Positions 1 through 10,311 of a stretch of DNA of 64,000 nucleotides are shown piece by piece. Numbering within the stretch: position 1 is the stretch's first letter; every line of letters starts with the position of its first letter. This stretch comes from Rhodospirillaceae bacterium (GTDB lineage: Bacteria > Pseudomonadota > Alphaproteobacteria > Kiloniellales > DSM-21159): NCBI GenBank assembly GCA_006969625.1, contig CP030885.1:2181430-2245429 (forward strand), written 5' to 3'. The notes under the pieces are model-generated. The model worked only from the letters and a program-made list of their open reading frames with translations. It made no database searches and was not told where the DNA came from. The translations under genes were made by a program, and so were the position numbers.

Positions 1-363
1 AGTCCTTGCGCAGGCAGGGCAGGGGCACGGCGGCGCGCGCCGCCTGCAGGTGCGCATCCTCGCCCTGGAAATACGGCGTGTCGGTCAGCACCGACAGGCA
101 GGCGGCCCCACCCTCGCGGTAGGCTCGGGCGAGGTTGGCGGGATCGAAATCGTCGCGAATCAAGCCTTTGGAGGGTGAGGCTTTCTTGATCTCGCAGATG
201 AGCGCCGGGGTGCCGGCTGCTGCCTTGTCCTCCAGCGCCCGGCGGAAGCCGCGCGGCGCGTCCGCTGCCGCTGCCGCTGTCTCGAGCTCGGCCAGAGGCC
301 GCGCCGCCTGGCGCGCCGCCACCGCCGCGCGCTTGTCGGCGCAAATCCTCGCCAGCACGTCGC

Positions 364-367
<4 letters not shown>
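1..367 (-). CDS. trpC: Indole-3-glycerol phosphate synthase, N-terminal part (cut by window edge)
   Basis: Cytoplasmic enzyme of tryptophan synthesis that closes the indole ring of CdRP. Only about the first 122 codons are in the window; the rest lies beyond position 1. The visible N-terminus has the family's helical lead-in followed by the conserved strand [11 protein letters not shown] at about residues 55-65, whose lysines bind the substrate carboxylate, then the FDP segment of the TIM barrel. The ATG at 367 overlaps the trpD stop by four bases (ATGA), so translation is probably coupled. The order trpG-trpD-trpC is the usual alphaproteobacterial arrangement, with trpE elsewhere. Confidence 0.95.
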
Positions 368-1425
<1,058 letters not shown>

Positions 1426-1435
1426 GCGCGGAGGT

Positions 1436-2014
1436 TTACGCGTTGCGGCCGCTCAGGCGCAAGAAGTTGGCGAGCAGCGCGTGGCCGTGCTCCGAGGCGA
1501 TGGATTCGGGATGGAACTGCACGCCGTAGACCGGCAGCTCGCGGTGGCGCATGCCCATGACGATGCCGTCTTCGGTCTCGGCGGTGACCTGCAGGCTGTC
1601 CGGCAGGTCCTCGCGCGCGACCACCAGGGAATGGTAGCGCGTCGCCGTGAAGTCCGCCGGCAGTCCTTCGAAGAGGTCGCTGCCGGCGTGACGCACGCGG
1701 CTGGTCTTGCCGTGCATCGGCACCGGGCCGCGCACCACGCGCCCGCCGAAGGCCTGGCCGATCGCCTGGTGGCCCAGGCAAACACCCAGGATCGGCACCT
1801 GTCCGGCGCCCTGGCGTATGACCTCCAGGCAGATGCCGGCGCGGTCCGGATCGCACGGCCCGGGCGACAACACGATGCCCTCCGGCCGCATCTCGAGGGC
1901 CTCCTCGGCGCTCAGGGCGTCATTGCGCCGGACCTCGATCTCCGCGCCAAGTTCGCCGAGGAAGTGGTACAGGTTGTATGTGAAGCTGTCGTAGTTGTCG
2001 ATAAGCAGAAACAT
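1436..2014 (-). CDS. trpG: Anthranilate synthase component II (glutamine amidotransferase)
   Basis: 192 residues. It releases ammonia from glutamine and supplies it to TrpE. Class I amidotransferase signs are clear: the start [15 protein letters not shown], the oxyanion strand SPGPCDP, the nucleophile loop GVCLGHQ with the catalytic Cys, and the late HPES carrying the catalytic His and Glu. The start at 2014 is set by homology; the frame stays open far upstream but that extension is antisense to copA and is not credible. No strong ribosome site precedes the ATG. It is the first gene of trpGDC and faces copA across a 159-bp gap. No trpE is in the window. Confidence 0.96.
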   Translation of the reverse strand: MFLLIDNYDSFTYNLYHFLGELGAEIEVRRNDALSAEEALEMRPEGIVLSPGPCDPDRAGICLEVIRQGAGQVPILGVCLGHQAIGQAFGGRVVRGPVPMHGKTSRVRHAGSDLFEGLPADFTATRYHSLVVAREDLPDSLQVTAETEDGIVMGMRHRELPVYGVQFHPESIASEHGHALLANFLRLSGRNA

Positions 2015-2136
2015 TTCAGGATCTTGTGCCAAGGTTCTCGTGCCGCTTCGCGAAGCGTTCACCCTCAAGGTAGCACCGCCGCAGACAACCTCACAGACCC
2101 CAATGCCGCACAGTGCCGGCCCTGATTCGCCAAGTC

Positions 2137-2167
2137 TTGACCTTCCGGTTACTAGAACCTCCATGTT
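2137..2167 (+). promoter_or_regulatory. CueR/HmrR-type copper promoter-operator for copA
   Basis: A -35 element TTGACC (2137-2142) runs into the half-site ACCTTCC, followed by an imperfect opposite half at about 2150-2160 and a -10-like CATGTT at 2162-2167. The spacer is 19 bp, the over-long spacing typical of promoters twisted by MerR-family activators. It resembles the E. coli copA operator, sharing the first ten bases TTGACCTTCC. The expected transcript start falls at or next to the copA ATG (2174), implying a nearly leaderless mRNA. The adjacent CueR-like protein is the obvious regulator. Confidence 0.75.
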
Positions 2168-2173
2168 GGGGCG

Positions 2174-4720
2174 ATGGCACAGGCTTCGCTCGAAACCGAT
2201 CGTCACGACAGCGCATTGCGCACCCTGGTGCTGCCCGTCGAGGGCATGCACTGCGGCGGCTGTGCGGGGCGCGTCAAGCGCGCCCTCGAGGAGCTCGAGG
2301 GCGTCGCCCGGGCCACGGTCGATCATGCCCAGGGACGCGCCGAGGTCAGCCTGCTTCCAGACGGTCCGTCGCGGGCCAGTCTGTCCGTGGCGGTGAGCGC
2401 TGCAGGTTATCGGGTTCCGGATCTGCCCGAGACGCCGACGCCGGAGCCCGATGGGACCAGTGCCGAAACGGCGCCAAAGGATTGCGACGGCGTCGCGCGA
2501 GAGCGGGTGCCGGAGGTGCGCGAACGGCAGACCCTCGACCTTGCGGTGACCGGGATGACCTGCGCGTCTTGCGTGCGCAGCGTCGAGGGGGCGCTCTCTG
2601 CCGTGCCGGGCGTGACCGAGGCACAGGTGAACTTCGCCACCGGGCGGGCGCGGGTCAGCGCCGCTCCCACCGTCGCCCTGGAGGACCTGACCCAAGCGGT
2701 TCAGCGGGTCGGCTACGGCGCCGAGCCGCTCTCGGCGGCCGGCGAGGCCGAGCCGTCGCAGGCCGGCGACTGGTGGCTCTTCGCCCTCTGCGCGGCGCTG
2801 ACCGTGCCGCTGGTCGGGCAGATGCTGCTGCCGCTGTTCGGCAGCCATGCCGTGATCCCGCCGCTGGCCCAGCTTGTGCTCGCCACGCCGGTACAGGCGC
2901 TCGCCGGTGCGCGCTTCTACCGCGGCGCCTTCGGCGCGCTGCGTCATGGCCAGGCCAACATGGACCTGCTGGTGGCGCTCGGGACCTCGGCCGCGTTCGG
3001 CCTGAGCCTTTGGATGATGGCCGAAGAGCCGGCCACGCTGCTCAGCACCCGGGCGCCGCACCTCTACTTCGAGGCGGCGGCGGCGATCCTGACGCTGGTG
3101 CTGCTCGGGCGCCTGCTGGAAGAGCGCGCCAAGCGCCGCACCTCCGCCGCCCTGCGCGCGCTGCAGAAGCTGCGGCCGGACACCGCGCGCGTCGAGCGCG
3201 ACGGTGGGATCGAGGAGGTGCCGGCGAGCCTGCTGCAGCTCGGCGACCTGGTAGTGGTGCGGCCGGGCGAGCGGATCCCCGCCGACGGCACGGTCGCCGA
3301 AGGGCGCAGCGAGGCCGACGAGTCGATGCTGACCGGCGAGAGCCTGCCGGTCGAGAAGGAGCCGGGCGACAAGGTGATCGGCGCCACGCTCAACGGCTCC
3401 GGCCTGCTGCGGGTGACCGTCACCGCGGCGGCGGCGGACTCGGCCCTGGCGCGCATCGTCGAGGCGATGCAGTCGGCCCAGGCCAGCAAACCGGCGGTGC
3501 AGCGCCTGGTCGACCGGATCTCCGCCGTCTTCGTGCCGGCGGTGGTGGTGCTCGCCCTCGTCACCAGCTTCGGCTGGCTGCTGGCCGGCGCCTCGGCCGA
3601 GACCGCGATCGTGAATGCCGTTTCCGTCCTCGTCATCGCCTGTCCCTGCGCCCTGGGTCTCGCCACTCCTATCGCCATCGTCATGGGTACCGGCGTGGCC
3701 GCGCGCCGCGGCGTGCTGATCAAGGAGGCGGAGGCGCTCGAGCGCGCCCGCGACCTGACCACCGTCGTGTTCGACAAGACCGGCACCCTGACCGAGGGGC
3801 GGCCGGAGCTGATGCACCTGCAGCCGGCGGACGGCACCACCCGCAGCGAGCTGCTGCGCCTGGCCGCCGCCGCACAGCAGGGCAGCGAGCACCCGCTCGC
3901 TCACGCGCTGCGCCGGGCGGCCTCGGAGGACGGCGTCGGCCTGCCGAGCCTCACGGATTTCCGCGGCTTGCCGGGGCGCGGGCTGCAGGCCACCGTCGAG
4001 GGACGGACCCTGCTGATCGGCAGCCGCCGGCTGATGCAGGAGCATGGTGTCGCGACCGGCACGCTCGACGCCGCGGCGGAGGAGCAGGAGGGTCAGGGGC
4101 GCAGCGTCGGCTGGATCGCGGAGCAGACCCCAGGGGCGAGCGTGCTGCTCGGCCTCGCCGCCTTCGGCGATCAGCCGCGGGCCGGCTCGGCCGAGGCCGT
4201 GGCGCAGCTCAAGCGCCTGGGGCTCGAGGTCGTGCTGCTGACCGGCGACAACCGCCGCGCGGCCGAAGCCATGGCCGGCACGCTCGGCATCGACCGGGTC
4301 GTGGCCGAGGTGCTTCCGGAAGACAAGGCCGGCGAGATCGCGCGTCTGCGCGCCGAAGGCCGCTCGGTCGCCATGGTCGGCGATGGTGTCAACGACGCCC
4401 CGGCGCTCGCCGCCGCCGACCTCGGCATGGCGATGGGCGAGGGCAGCGACGTGGCGCTCGAGGCCGCGGCCGTCGCCCTGCTGCGCTCCGACCCGTTGCT
4501 GGTGCCGGAGGCCGTGGTGCTGGCCCGCGCCACGCGCGCCAAGATCCGCCAGAACCTTTTCTGGGCCTTCATCTACAACACGCTGGGCCTGCCGCTGGCC
4601 GCCTTCGGGCTGCTCTCGCCGGTGGTGGCCGGAGCGGCGATGGCCGCCTCCTCGGTATCGGTGGTGGGCAACACGCTGCTGCTGGGTCGGCTGAGCCGCG
4701 GCGTGCTGAATCGCGGGTAG
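2174..4720 (+). CDS. copA: Copper(I)-exporting P1B-type ATPase with two HMA domains
   Basis: 848-residue inner-membrane pump that exports Cu(I) using ATP. It has two N-terminal heavy-metal-binding domains, GMHCGGC (Cys27/Cys30) and GMTCASC (Cys130/Cys133). Helical membrane segments follow, then the TGES actuator loop, the CPC metal site in the sixth transmembrane helix (about 490-492), the phosphorylated Asp in DKTGT (Asp534), an HP dipeptide in SEHPLA, and the hinge [10 protein letters not shown]. The CPC motif and the pairing with a CueR-like regulator indicate monovalent copper or silver. It is transcribed away from trpG and is followed after 9 bp by the regulator. The ATG at 2174 has a GGGG tract upstream, but see the near-leaderless promoter. 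A GTG start just before HMA1 is possible. Confidence 0.96.
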   Translation: MAQASLETDRHDSALRTLVLPVEGMHCGGCAGRVKRALEELEGVARATVDHAQGRAEVSLLPDGPSRASLSVAVSAAGYRVPDLPETPTPEPDGTSAETAPKDCDGVARERVPEVRERQTLDLAVTGMTCASCVRSVEGALSAVPGVTEAQVNFATGRARVSAAPTVALEDLTQAVQRVGYGAEPLSAAGEAEPSQAGDWWLFALCAALTVPLVGQMLLPLFGSHAVIPPLAQLVLATPVQALAGARFYRGAFGALRHGQANMDLLVALGTSAAFGLSLWMMAEEPATLLSTRAPHLYFEAAAAILTLVLLGRLLEERAKRRTSAALRALQKLRPDTARVERDGGIEEVPASLLQLGDLVVVRPGERIPADGTVAEGRSEADESMLTGESLPVEKEPGDKVIGATLNGSGLLRVTVTAAAADSALARIVEAMQSAQASKPAVQRLVDRISAVFVPAVVVLALVTSFGWLLAGASAETAIVNAVSVLVIACPCALGLATPIAIVMGTGVAARRGVLIKEAEALERARDLTTVVFDKTGTLTEGRPELMHLQPADGTTRSELLRLAAAAQQGSEHPLAHALRRAASEDGVGLPSLTDFRGLPGRGLQATVEGRTLLIGSRRLMQEHGVATGTLDAAAEEQEGQGRSVGWIAEQTPGASVLLGLAAFGDQPRAGSAEAVAQLKRLGLEVVLLTGDNRRAAEAMAGTLGIDRVVAEVLPEDKAGEIARLRAEGRSVAMVGDGVNDAPALAAADLGMAMGEGSDVALEAAAVALLRSDPLLVPEAVVLARATRAKIRQNLFWAFIYNTLGLPLAAFGLLSPVVAGAAMAASSVSVVGNTLLLGRLSRGVLNRG

Positions 4721-4729
4721 GAGGGTGCA

Positions 4730-5158
4730 ATGAACATCGGCGAGGCCGCGGCGCGCTCTGGCGTTCCGTCCAAGACCATTCGCTACTACGAGTCGGTGGG
4801 CCTGATTCCGCCCGCCCACCGGACCGCCTCGGGCTACCGCATCTACACCGAGGCGGACGTCCAGACGCTGCGCTTCGTCAGCCGGGCGCGCGGACTCGGC
4901 TTCTCCGTCGCCGATTGCGCCAATCTCCTGGCCCTGTGGCAGGACACCGCGCGGGCGAGCGCCGACGTCAAGGCCCTGGCCCGCCAGCAGGTCGACCGCA
5001 TCGAGGCGAAGGTCGCCGAGCTTCAGTCGATGAAGGAGACCCTTGAGGATCTGATGGAGCGCTGTCACGGCGATGCCAGACCGGACTGCCCGATCCTCAG
5101 CGATCTCGCCGGCAGCGCAAGTCGGTGCCATGTCCAGGAAACCCGAAAGACAGCTTGA
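4730..5158 (+). CDS. cueR: MerR-family copper-responsive regulator (CueR/HmrR type)
   Basis: 142 residues. The N-terminal winged helix starts [21 protein letters not shown], the MerR signature, followed by the wing GYRIY and a long dimerisation helix at about residues 75-115. The C-terminal loop CHGDARPDC has two Cys separated by seven residues, as in the Cu(I) site of CueR, then CPIL. It senses cytoplasmic Cu(I) and activates the copA promoter by DNA distortion. A strong ribosome site (GGAGG, 7 bases before ATG) follows 9 bp after copA, so it is probably co-transcribed with its target. Confidence 0.92.
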   Translation: MNIGEAAARSGVPSKTIRYYESVGLIPPAHRTASGYRIYTEADVQTLRFVSRARGLGFSVADCANLLALWQDTARASADVKALARQQVDRIEAKVAELQSMKETLEDLMERCHGDARPDCPILSDLAGSASRCHVQETRKTA

Positions 5159-5248
5159 TCCGGCGCTGCCCAAGCGCTTTGACTGACACTTCGGACCGTT
5201 TCGGGTAGTGTCGCGCGATCCGCACGGCCCAAGCGAGGTGGGGGGCGG

Positions 5249-6595
5249 TTGAGCCGGAAGACCCGTCAGCACGAACTCGAGCTGCCGTTCCGTTCGGTGC
5301 GGCGGACCCGTGCGGCCGTGCGTCGGACCCGCCGCGCTGCGGGCCTGCCGCCGGACACGCTGGCCGAACGGACGGGCGCCACGCTGCGCCGCCTGGCCGG
5401 CAGCCAGGGCGTTCGGCTTGGCGGGCTCTGGTCCGCAGCCCTTGCGGTCGGTGTCGCGGGCGGCGTCTGGCTCGGGCTGGAACGCCCGCAGGGCGCCGAC
5501 GACCGGGTGTCCCAGGCGCTGCGCGCGCAGCTCACCGTGGCGCGGCTGGGTCCGCCGGCGCCTGAGATCGCCCTTCCGGCGCAGACACAGCCGCCGGCGG
5601 AGCCTGAGGACGCGCCGCTGGCCGAGGCCGGTGACGGACCGACACCCAGCAGGGCCTTAGCCGTCGCCGCAAGGGCGGCCGCCGCCGAAATCCCCTACGC
5701 GCCGGCCGCCGTGGCGGAACCCGCGGCGCCCGCCCCGCCGCCGCTGCGTCTGGTCAGCCTGCCGGTGCCGGCGTCCCCCGAGACCGACGACGGCGCCGAG
5801 CCGGCCTGGCAGGTGAATGCGGTGCCGGTCGCGCTGACGCCGGACGACCGCCCGATGATCGCGGTGGTGATCGATGACCTGGGACTGAAGCGTGGCGCAA
5901 CCCGCCAGACCGTTGCCCTTCCAGGACCCTTGAGCCTGTCGTTCCTCGCCTATGCCGAGGACCTGCCGGCACAGATGACCGCCGGGCGCGCCGCCGGCCA
6001 CGAGCTGCTGCTGCACACGCCGATGGAGCCGCTCGGCGACCAGGACCCCGGGCCGAACGCGCTGATGGCCGAGCTGCCGGCGGCTGAGAACCTGCGCCGC
6101 CTCGCCGCTGCTCTGGAAGCGGCGCCGGGGATCGTTGGGATCAACAACCACATGGGCAGCCGCTTCACCGCGTCCGCCGAGGCGCTGCGGCCGGTCATGG
6201 CGGAGCTGCAGCGTCGCGGCTTGTTGTTCGTCGACAGCCGCACGACCGCGCAATCGCTCGCCCAGCAGGTGGCGACGCGGATGGGCGTGCCGAGCGTCGC
6301 GCGCGATGTCTTCCTCGACCACGACGTCGAGGCTGGCCGCCCCTACGTGGAGGCACGTCTGGCGCAGGTCGAGGCCGTGGCGCGCAGCCACGGCATGGCC
6401 GTTGCCATCGGCCATCCGCACGTGGATACGCTGGCCGCTCTGCGCGTCTGGCTGCCGCAGCTCGCCGCGAAGGGTTTTCAGCTCGTGCCGGTATCCGCCG
6501 TAGTACGGGCGCGTATGGTGCGGCAGCTCGCGGCCGCCGAGGCGGGTCAGCCGCTCAGCACCTCCGAGAGGGGTCTGAAGGGCCTTCGCTGGTAG
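5249..6595 (+). CDS. Divergent polysaccharide deacetylase family protein (YibQ/DUF610)
   Basis: 448 residues. A basic N-terminus and one membrane segment (about residues 53-75) lead to an Ala/Pro-rich linker of about 100 residues, then a periplasmic NodB-like domain. Family marks are IAVVIDDLG (metal-site Asp pair), [20 protein letters not shown] and AIGHPH. YibQ proteins in alphaproteobacteria usually lie near ctpA-type peptidases and nudix genes; their substrate is not established. The start is TTG at 5249, preceded by GAGGTGGGGGG; no in-frame ATG near it keeps the membrane segment. The 3' end overlaps the converging alanine-dehydrogenase-like gene by 49 bp. Confidence 0.85.
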   Translation: MSRKTRQHELELPFRSVRRTRAAVRRTRRAAGLPPDTLAERTGATLRRLAGSQGVRLGGLWSAALAVGVAGGVWLGLERPQGADDRVSQALRAQLTVARLGPPAPEIALPAQTQPPAEPEDAPLAEAGDGPTPSRALAVAARAAAAEIPYAPAAVAEPAAPAPPPLRLVSLPVPASPETDDGAEPAWQVNAVPVALTPDDRPMIAVVIDDLGLKRGATRQTVALPGPLSLSFLAYAEDLPAQMTAGRAAGHELLLHTPMEPLGDQDPGPNALMAELPAAENLRRLAAALEAAPGIVGINNHMGSRFTASAEALRPVMAELQRRGLLFVDSRTTAQSLAQQVATRMGVPSVARDVFLDHDVEAGRPYVEARLAQVEAVARSHGMAVAIGHPHVDTLAALRVWLPQLAAKGFQLVPVSAVVRARMVRQLAAAEAGQPLSTSERGLKGLRW

Positions 6596-7644
6596 CGCCC
6601 GGTTTCCTCCAGGATCAGCGCTCCGTCCAGGCAGGTCAGGCCGCGCGCCAGCCAGGGATCGCGCCGGCAGGCTTCCGGCACGCCGTATTCGCCGATCGCC
6701 AGCAGGAATGGCAGGATGGCCCGGGCGTAGCCGGCCGAGGCCGCGACCGGGACGGCGCCGGGGATGTTGTCGACCGCGAAGTGCAGGATGCCTTCGGCGC
6801 GATAGGCCGGCGCCTCCCACGAGGTGGGGCGGCTGGTCTCGATGGCGCCGGCCTCGTCGCAGGAGACGTCGCAGATCACCGCGGTGCGCTTGAGCTTTGC
6901 GAGGTCCGCGCGGGAGACCAGGTGGTCGCGGCGGCTCTTGTCCCAGCGCACGCAGTTGACCAGCAGGTCCAGCTCGGGCAGCAGGCCGGGCAGGGCTTCG
7001 ATCCCCGCCGTGTCCAGCCCTTCGTGCGCCAGCGCCAGGCTGGCCCGGTAGCGCGCGCCGGTGTCCTGGTCGAGGCCGACGACCCGGCAGCCGAGCCGGC
7101 ATAAGACGCGCGCCGCGCCGAGACCGGCGCCGCCCAGGCCAACCACCACCGCACTCACCGGCGACGCGCCGTAGTGCCCGACGAAGTGGCGCCCGCTGCC
7201 GCCGAAGGGCGCGAAGCACAGGCGCAGTCCCTCCAGCGCGCCGACCTCGCCCGCGAGGGGCGAGTTCGGCGTGCCGTAGCGGTGCATTTCCTCGGCCGAA
7301 AGGGCAGTCAGGCCGACCTCCAGCAGGCGGTCGGTCAGCGGGCGGTTGAGCGCCGTGTGCAGATTGGTGAAGACGATGTGCCGGGGTTCCAGCAGCGGGT
7401 ACTCGGGCGGCAGGATCTCCTTGACCTTGACGATCAGCTCGGCCTCGCCCCAGAGCGCTGCCGGCGTTCCGACCAGGCGGGCGCCGGCCGCCGCATAGTC
7501 GTCGTCCTCCGCGCCGCTGAGCCGGCCCGCATCCCGCTCGACCAGGACCGTATGGCCCGCCTCCACCAGGCTGCGCACCTGCTCCGGTAGAAGCGCGACA
7601 CGGCCCTCCTGGGGCTTGATCTCGCGGGCGAGGCCGACTCGCAT
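6547..7644 (-). CDS. Alanine dehydrogenase/PNT-family NAD(P)-binding oxidoreductase
   Basis: 365 residues. The N-terminus MRVGLAREIKPQEGRVALLP is that of alanine dehydrogenase and transhydrogenase alpha subunits. The conserved KVKE lysine (about 74) and His in NLHTALN follow. The Rossmann glycine motif GLGGAGLGAA is at about 170, then DVSCDEAGAIETSRPT and the NIPGAVP segment near the active site. It probably oxidises L-alanine or a related amino acid with NAD+, but the central region departs from classical Ald (EEMHRYGTPNSPLAG), so substrate is uncertain; a lysine- or saccharopine-type dehydrogenase is an alternative. It lies 28 bp downstream of the GNAT gene in the same direction, and its 3' end overlaps the yibQ-like gene. 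Confidence 0.8.
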   Translation of the reverse strand: MRVGLAREIKPQEGRVALLPEQVRSLVEAGHTVLVERDAGRLSGAEDDDYAAAGARLVGTPAALWGEAELIVKVKEILPPEYPLLEPRHIVFTNLHTALNRPLTDRLLEVGLTALSAEEMHRYGTPNSPLAGEVGALEGLRLCFAPFGGSGRHFVGHYGASPVSAVVVGLGGAGLGAARVLCRLGCRVVGLDQDTGARYRASLALAHEGLDTAGIEALPGLLPELDLLVNCVRWDKSRRDHLVSRADLAKLKRTAVICDVSCDEAGAIETSRPTSWEAPAYRAEGILHFAVDNIPGAVPVAASAGYARAILPFLLAIGEYGVPEACRRDPWLARGLTCLDGALILEETGRYQRRPFRPLSEVLSG

Positions 7645-7672
7645 GCCTCCGGCCTTTCGTCTCGGGCTCGGC

Positions 7673-8659
7673 TCAGGTGGGAATCAGCCCAGAGCGCCGC
7701 GGGTCGTCGATGACCTTGCGCTCTTGGGCATACGGCACGAAGCCCATGCGCTGGTAAAGCGGCAGGGCCTTCGGATGGTCCAGCGTGTTGGTGTTGACCC
7801 ACAGCCGCGTCGGCTCTTGGGTCCAGGCGATGTCGATGGCGCTGGCCAGCAGGTAGGGGCCAAGGCGGCGGCCGATGAACTCCGGCATCAGCCCGAAGTA
7901 GGCGAGCTCGGTCTCCGGCATCTTGCGGCGGTCGAGCTCGGCGTAGCCGGCCGGCTGGCCCTCGACGTAGAGCACGTAGATCTCGACCAGGTCGTCCTGG
8001 ACGATCTCGGCCAGCTCGGCGTCGTTCAGCACCCGCCGTTCCCACCAGAGCCATGGGGCGCCCACCGTATCGTAAAGGAAGCGGTAGAAGGCGACCGTCG
8101 GCCTGTGGCAGCGCATCAGGGCGACGGAAAGGTTCGAGGGCGGGTGCGCCGGCGGCAGGCTGGGCCGGCTGCGCATCTCCAGGTAGGTGATCGTGTTGAC
8201 CAGTTTGCCGTCTTCCGGCCCGGCCTCGGCGCTGGTGTCCGGCACTGCCATGGGCGTGCGGTCGAGGCGCCGGACCTGCACGGTCGCCGGCGCGGCGAGA
8301 TAGCCGATCGCCGGCCCGACCCGCCGGGCGTCGTCGTCGGCTGGACCGAGCAGGACGCGCGCCTCCTCGGCACCGCGCGCCTGCAGCCAGTCCTCGCCGG
8401 CGCGCATCAGCCGCCGCGCGACGCCTTGGCCGCGCAGTTCCGGCAGCACCGCGAGCTTCAGCAGCCAGCCCGTCGCCCCCTCCAGGCGCGCGGCCACGCA
8501 GCCCTCGACGCGCCCTTCGAACCGGGCGACGAGCAGGCAGCCGGCGGCGCCGTCGTGGCCGGGCACGTCGTCGGGCAGACCGCAGAGCCGCCAGAGGGCG
8601 CGGCACTCCTCCAGATCGGGTTCGCGCGCTTCGCCGATGTCGGGGGTGGGCGACGCCAC
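7673..8659 (-). CDS. Double GNAT-domain N-acetyltransferase
   Basis: About 328 residues with two GNAT folds in tandem. The first (about 10-150) has the acetyl-CoA loop in LAVLPELRGQGVARRL. The second (about 175-310) has LMPEFIGRRLGPYLL and the late NTNTLDHPKALPLYQRMGF. Each half resembles free-standing acetyltransferases, so this looks like a fusion; the acceptor is unknown. The start is taken as GTG at 8659, 12 bp after the sulfurtransferase stop, because an earlier start would overlap that gene heavily. It appears co-transcribed with sseA and the alanine-dehydrogenase-like gene. Confidence 0.8.
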   Translation of the reverse strand: MASPTPDIGEAREPDLEECRALWRLCGLPDDVPGHDGAAGCLLVARFEGRVEGCVAARLEGATGWLLKLAVLPELRGQGVARRLMRAGEDWLQARGAEEARVLLGPADDDARRVGPAIGYLAAPATVQVRRLDRTPMAVPDTSAEAGPEDGKLVNTITYLEMRSRPSLPPAHPPSNLSVALMRCHRPTVAFYRFLYDTVGAPWLWWERRVLNDAELAEIVQDDLVEIYVLYVEGQPAGYAELDRRKMPETELAYFGLMPEFIGRRLGPYLLASAIDIAWTQEPTRLWVNTNTLDHPKALPLYQRMGFVPYAQERKVIDDPRRSGLIPT

Positions 8660-8670
8660 GGTCGTGCCCG

Positions 8671-9543
8671 TCAGGCCGTCTCGCCCGGCCCGGTCTCGAC
8701 CGGCGTATCCGACTCCGGCAGGCCCCACTCGGCCCAGGAGCCGTCGTAGACGGCGACGTCGCGGTGGCCGATGACGGCGAGGCCGAGGGCAAGGACGCAG
8801 GCAGTGACGCCAGAGCCGCAGGTGGTGGCGATGGGCCTGCCAAGGTCGAGGCCGGCGGCGGCGAAGCGCTGGCGCAGCTCCGGTTCGGGCAGCAGCGTGC
8901 CGCTCGGCTGGTCGATCAGGTCGGTGAAGGGCAGGTTGCGCGAGCGCGGGATGTGCCCCTTGCGCCGGCCTGGCCAGATCTCATCGGCCGAGCCGTCGAA
9001 GCGGTTGGCGGCACGCGCGTCCACGAGCTGGTCGCGACCGGTCTCGATGTTGCGCAGGATCTGGCCGAGGTCACGCACCTGGGTGCGGTCGAAGCGGGCG
9101 GTGAAGTGGCGTTCGTCCGGATGGACCGGCCGGTCGTCGAGCGGTCGTCCCTCCGCCTTCCACTTCGGCAGGCCGCCGTCGAGCACGGCGACGTCGCGGT
9201 GGCCCATGACCCGGAAGGTCCACCAGACGCGTGGCGCCGAGCGCAGGCCATGGCGATCGTAGACGACGACGCGGTTGCCATCGCCAAGGCCCAGCCGGCG
9301 AACCCGCGAGGCGAATTTCTCCGGGCTCGGCAGCATATGGGGCAGCGGCGAGGTCTCGTCCTTGATCTCGTCGATGTCGAAGAAGACGGCGCCGGGGATG
9401 TGTTCGGCCTCGTAGTCGGCGCGCGCGTCGCCGTCTTCGACCGGCAGGTAGTAGCTCGCGTCGACGATGCGCACATCGGGCGCGTTCATGTGCTCGGCGA
9501 GCCAGTCGGTCGAGACCAGGGCGGAGGTGTCGGGACGCAGCAT
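8671..9543 (-). CDS. sseA: 3-mercaptopyruvate / thiosulfate sulfurtransferase
   Basis: 290 residues with two rhodanese domains. The N-terminal, inactive one ends in YDRHGLRSAPRVWW, and the C-terminal one carries the active loop CGSGVTA with the persulfide Cys at about 242. The CGSG(V/T)TA form is typical of mercaptopyruvate sulfurtransferases rather than thiosulfate-specific rhodaneses. It moves sulfane sulfur from mercaptopyruvate to thiol or cyanide acceptors in the cytoplasm. The neighbours alaX and cysK are in the same direction, which suits a cysteine-metabolism cluster. Confidence 0.93.
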   Translation of the reverse strand: MLRPDTSALVSTDWLAEHMNAPDVRIVDASYYLPVEDGDARADYEAEHIPGAVFFDIDEIKDETSPLPHMLPSPEKFASRVRRLGLGDGNRVVVYDRHGLRSAPRVWWTFRVMGHRDVAVLDGGLPKWKAEGRPLDDRPVHPDERHFTARFDRTQVRDLGQILRNIETGRDQLVDARAANRFDGSADEIWPGRRKGHIPRSRNLPFTDLIDQPSGTLLPEPELRQRFAAAGLDLGRPIATTCGSGVTACVLALGLAVIGHRDVAVYDGSWAEWGLPESDTPVETGPGETA

Positions 9544-9584
9544 CGGTGTGGATTCCTCCCTGGGGTGGTGGTTCGGCCGGCGGC

Positions 9585-10292
9585 TCAGCCGGCGAAGCGG
9601 ATGTTGATCCGCCGGTTCTGCTTGCCCTTGTTCTCGATCTTGCCGATCTCGACGGCGCCGATTTCGCCGGTGCGCGCGACGTGGGTGCCGCCGCAGGGCT
9701 GCAGGTCGACGCCCTCGATTTCGAGCAGGCGCACGCGCCCGGCGCCGCTCGGCGGTTTCACCGACATGGTCCGCACCAGCTCCGGCTTTGCGGCCAACTC
9801 GGCGTCGGTGATCCAGACCGGCCGGACCGGGTGGTCCTCGCGGATCAGGCGGTTGAGCTCCTCGGTCAGCCAGGCCTTGTCCGGGCTGCCCTCGGGCAGG
9901 TTGAAGTCCAACCGGCTCTTCTCGGCCCCGACCTGGCCGCCGGTCACCTCGCCGTGCACCAGGCTGCACAGCAGGTGCATGCAGGTGTGCATCCGCATGT
10001 GGGCGTAGCGGCGCGCCCAGTCGATCTCGGCGGTCACGGTCTCGCCGGGGACGGGCAGGGCGGCGCCTTCGGCCGGGATCAGCACCACCTCTTCGTGGGT
10101 CTCGCCCTTGCGGCTGTCGACGATGACGACCTCGCCCCCGTCCGCCGTGCGCAGCACGCCGGTGTCGCCGGGCTGGCCGCCGCCTTCCGGATAAAAGACG
10201 GTCCGGTCGAGGCGGATGCCCTCCGGGCCGGCCGAGACAGTCTCGGCCTTGCAAGAGGTCAGGTAGGCGTCGTCGCGGAACAGCAGCTGCAT
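9585..10292 (-). CDS. Alanyl-tRNA editing protein AlaX
   Basis: 235 residues, the size of the AlaX-M class. It hydrolyses mischarged Ser- or Gly-tRNA(Ala) in trans. Zinc ligands are visible in HMRMHTCMHLL (HxxxH class motif) and in the late CGGTHV. The N-terminal beta-barrel part has FYPEGGGQPGDTG. The ORF covers the whole editing module and lacks the aminoacylation and C-Ala domains, so this is a stand-alone factor. It lies between cysK (19 bp away) and sseA, all minus strand. Confidence 0.93.
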   Translation of the reverse strand: MQLLFRDDAYLTSCKAETVSAGPEGIRLDRTVFYPEGGGQPGDTGVLRTADGGEVVIVDSRKGETHEEVVLIPAEGAALPVPGETVTAEIDWARRYAHMRMHTCMHLLCSLVHGEVTGGQVGAEKSRLDFNLPEGSPDKAWLTEELNRLIREDHPVRPVWITDAELAAKPELVRTMSVKPPSGAGRVRLLEIEGVDLQPCGGTHVARTGEIGAVEIGKIENKGKQNRRINIRFAG

Positions 10293-10311
10293 GGCTTGTC
10301 GCCCCTCGCTC

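Noticed and set aside
1436..5272. 1278-codon open frame on the minus strand across trpG, copA and cueR
   Set aside because: Only its last 192 codons are trpG. The rest is antisense to copA and cueR, with low-complexity R/G/Q-rich sequence typical of GC-rich shadow frames.
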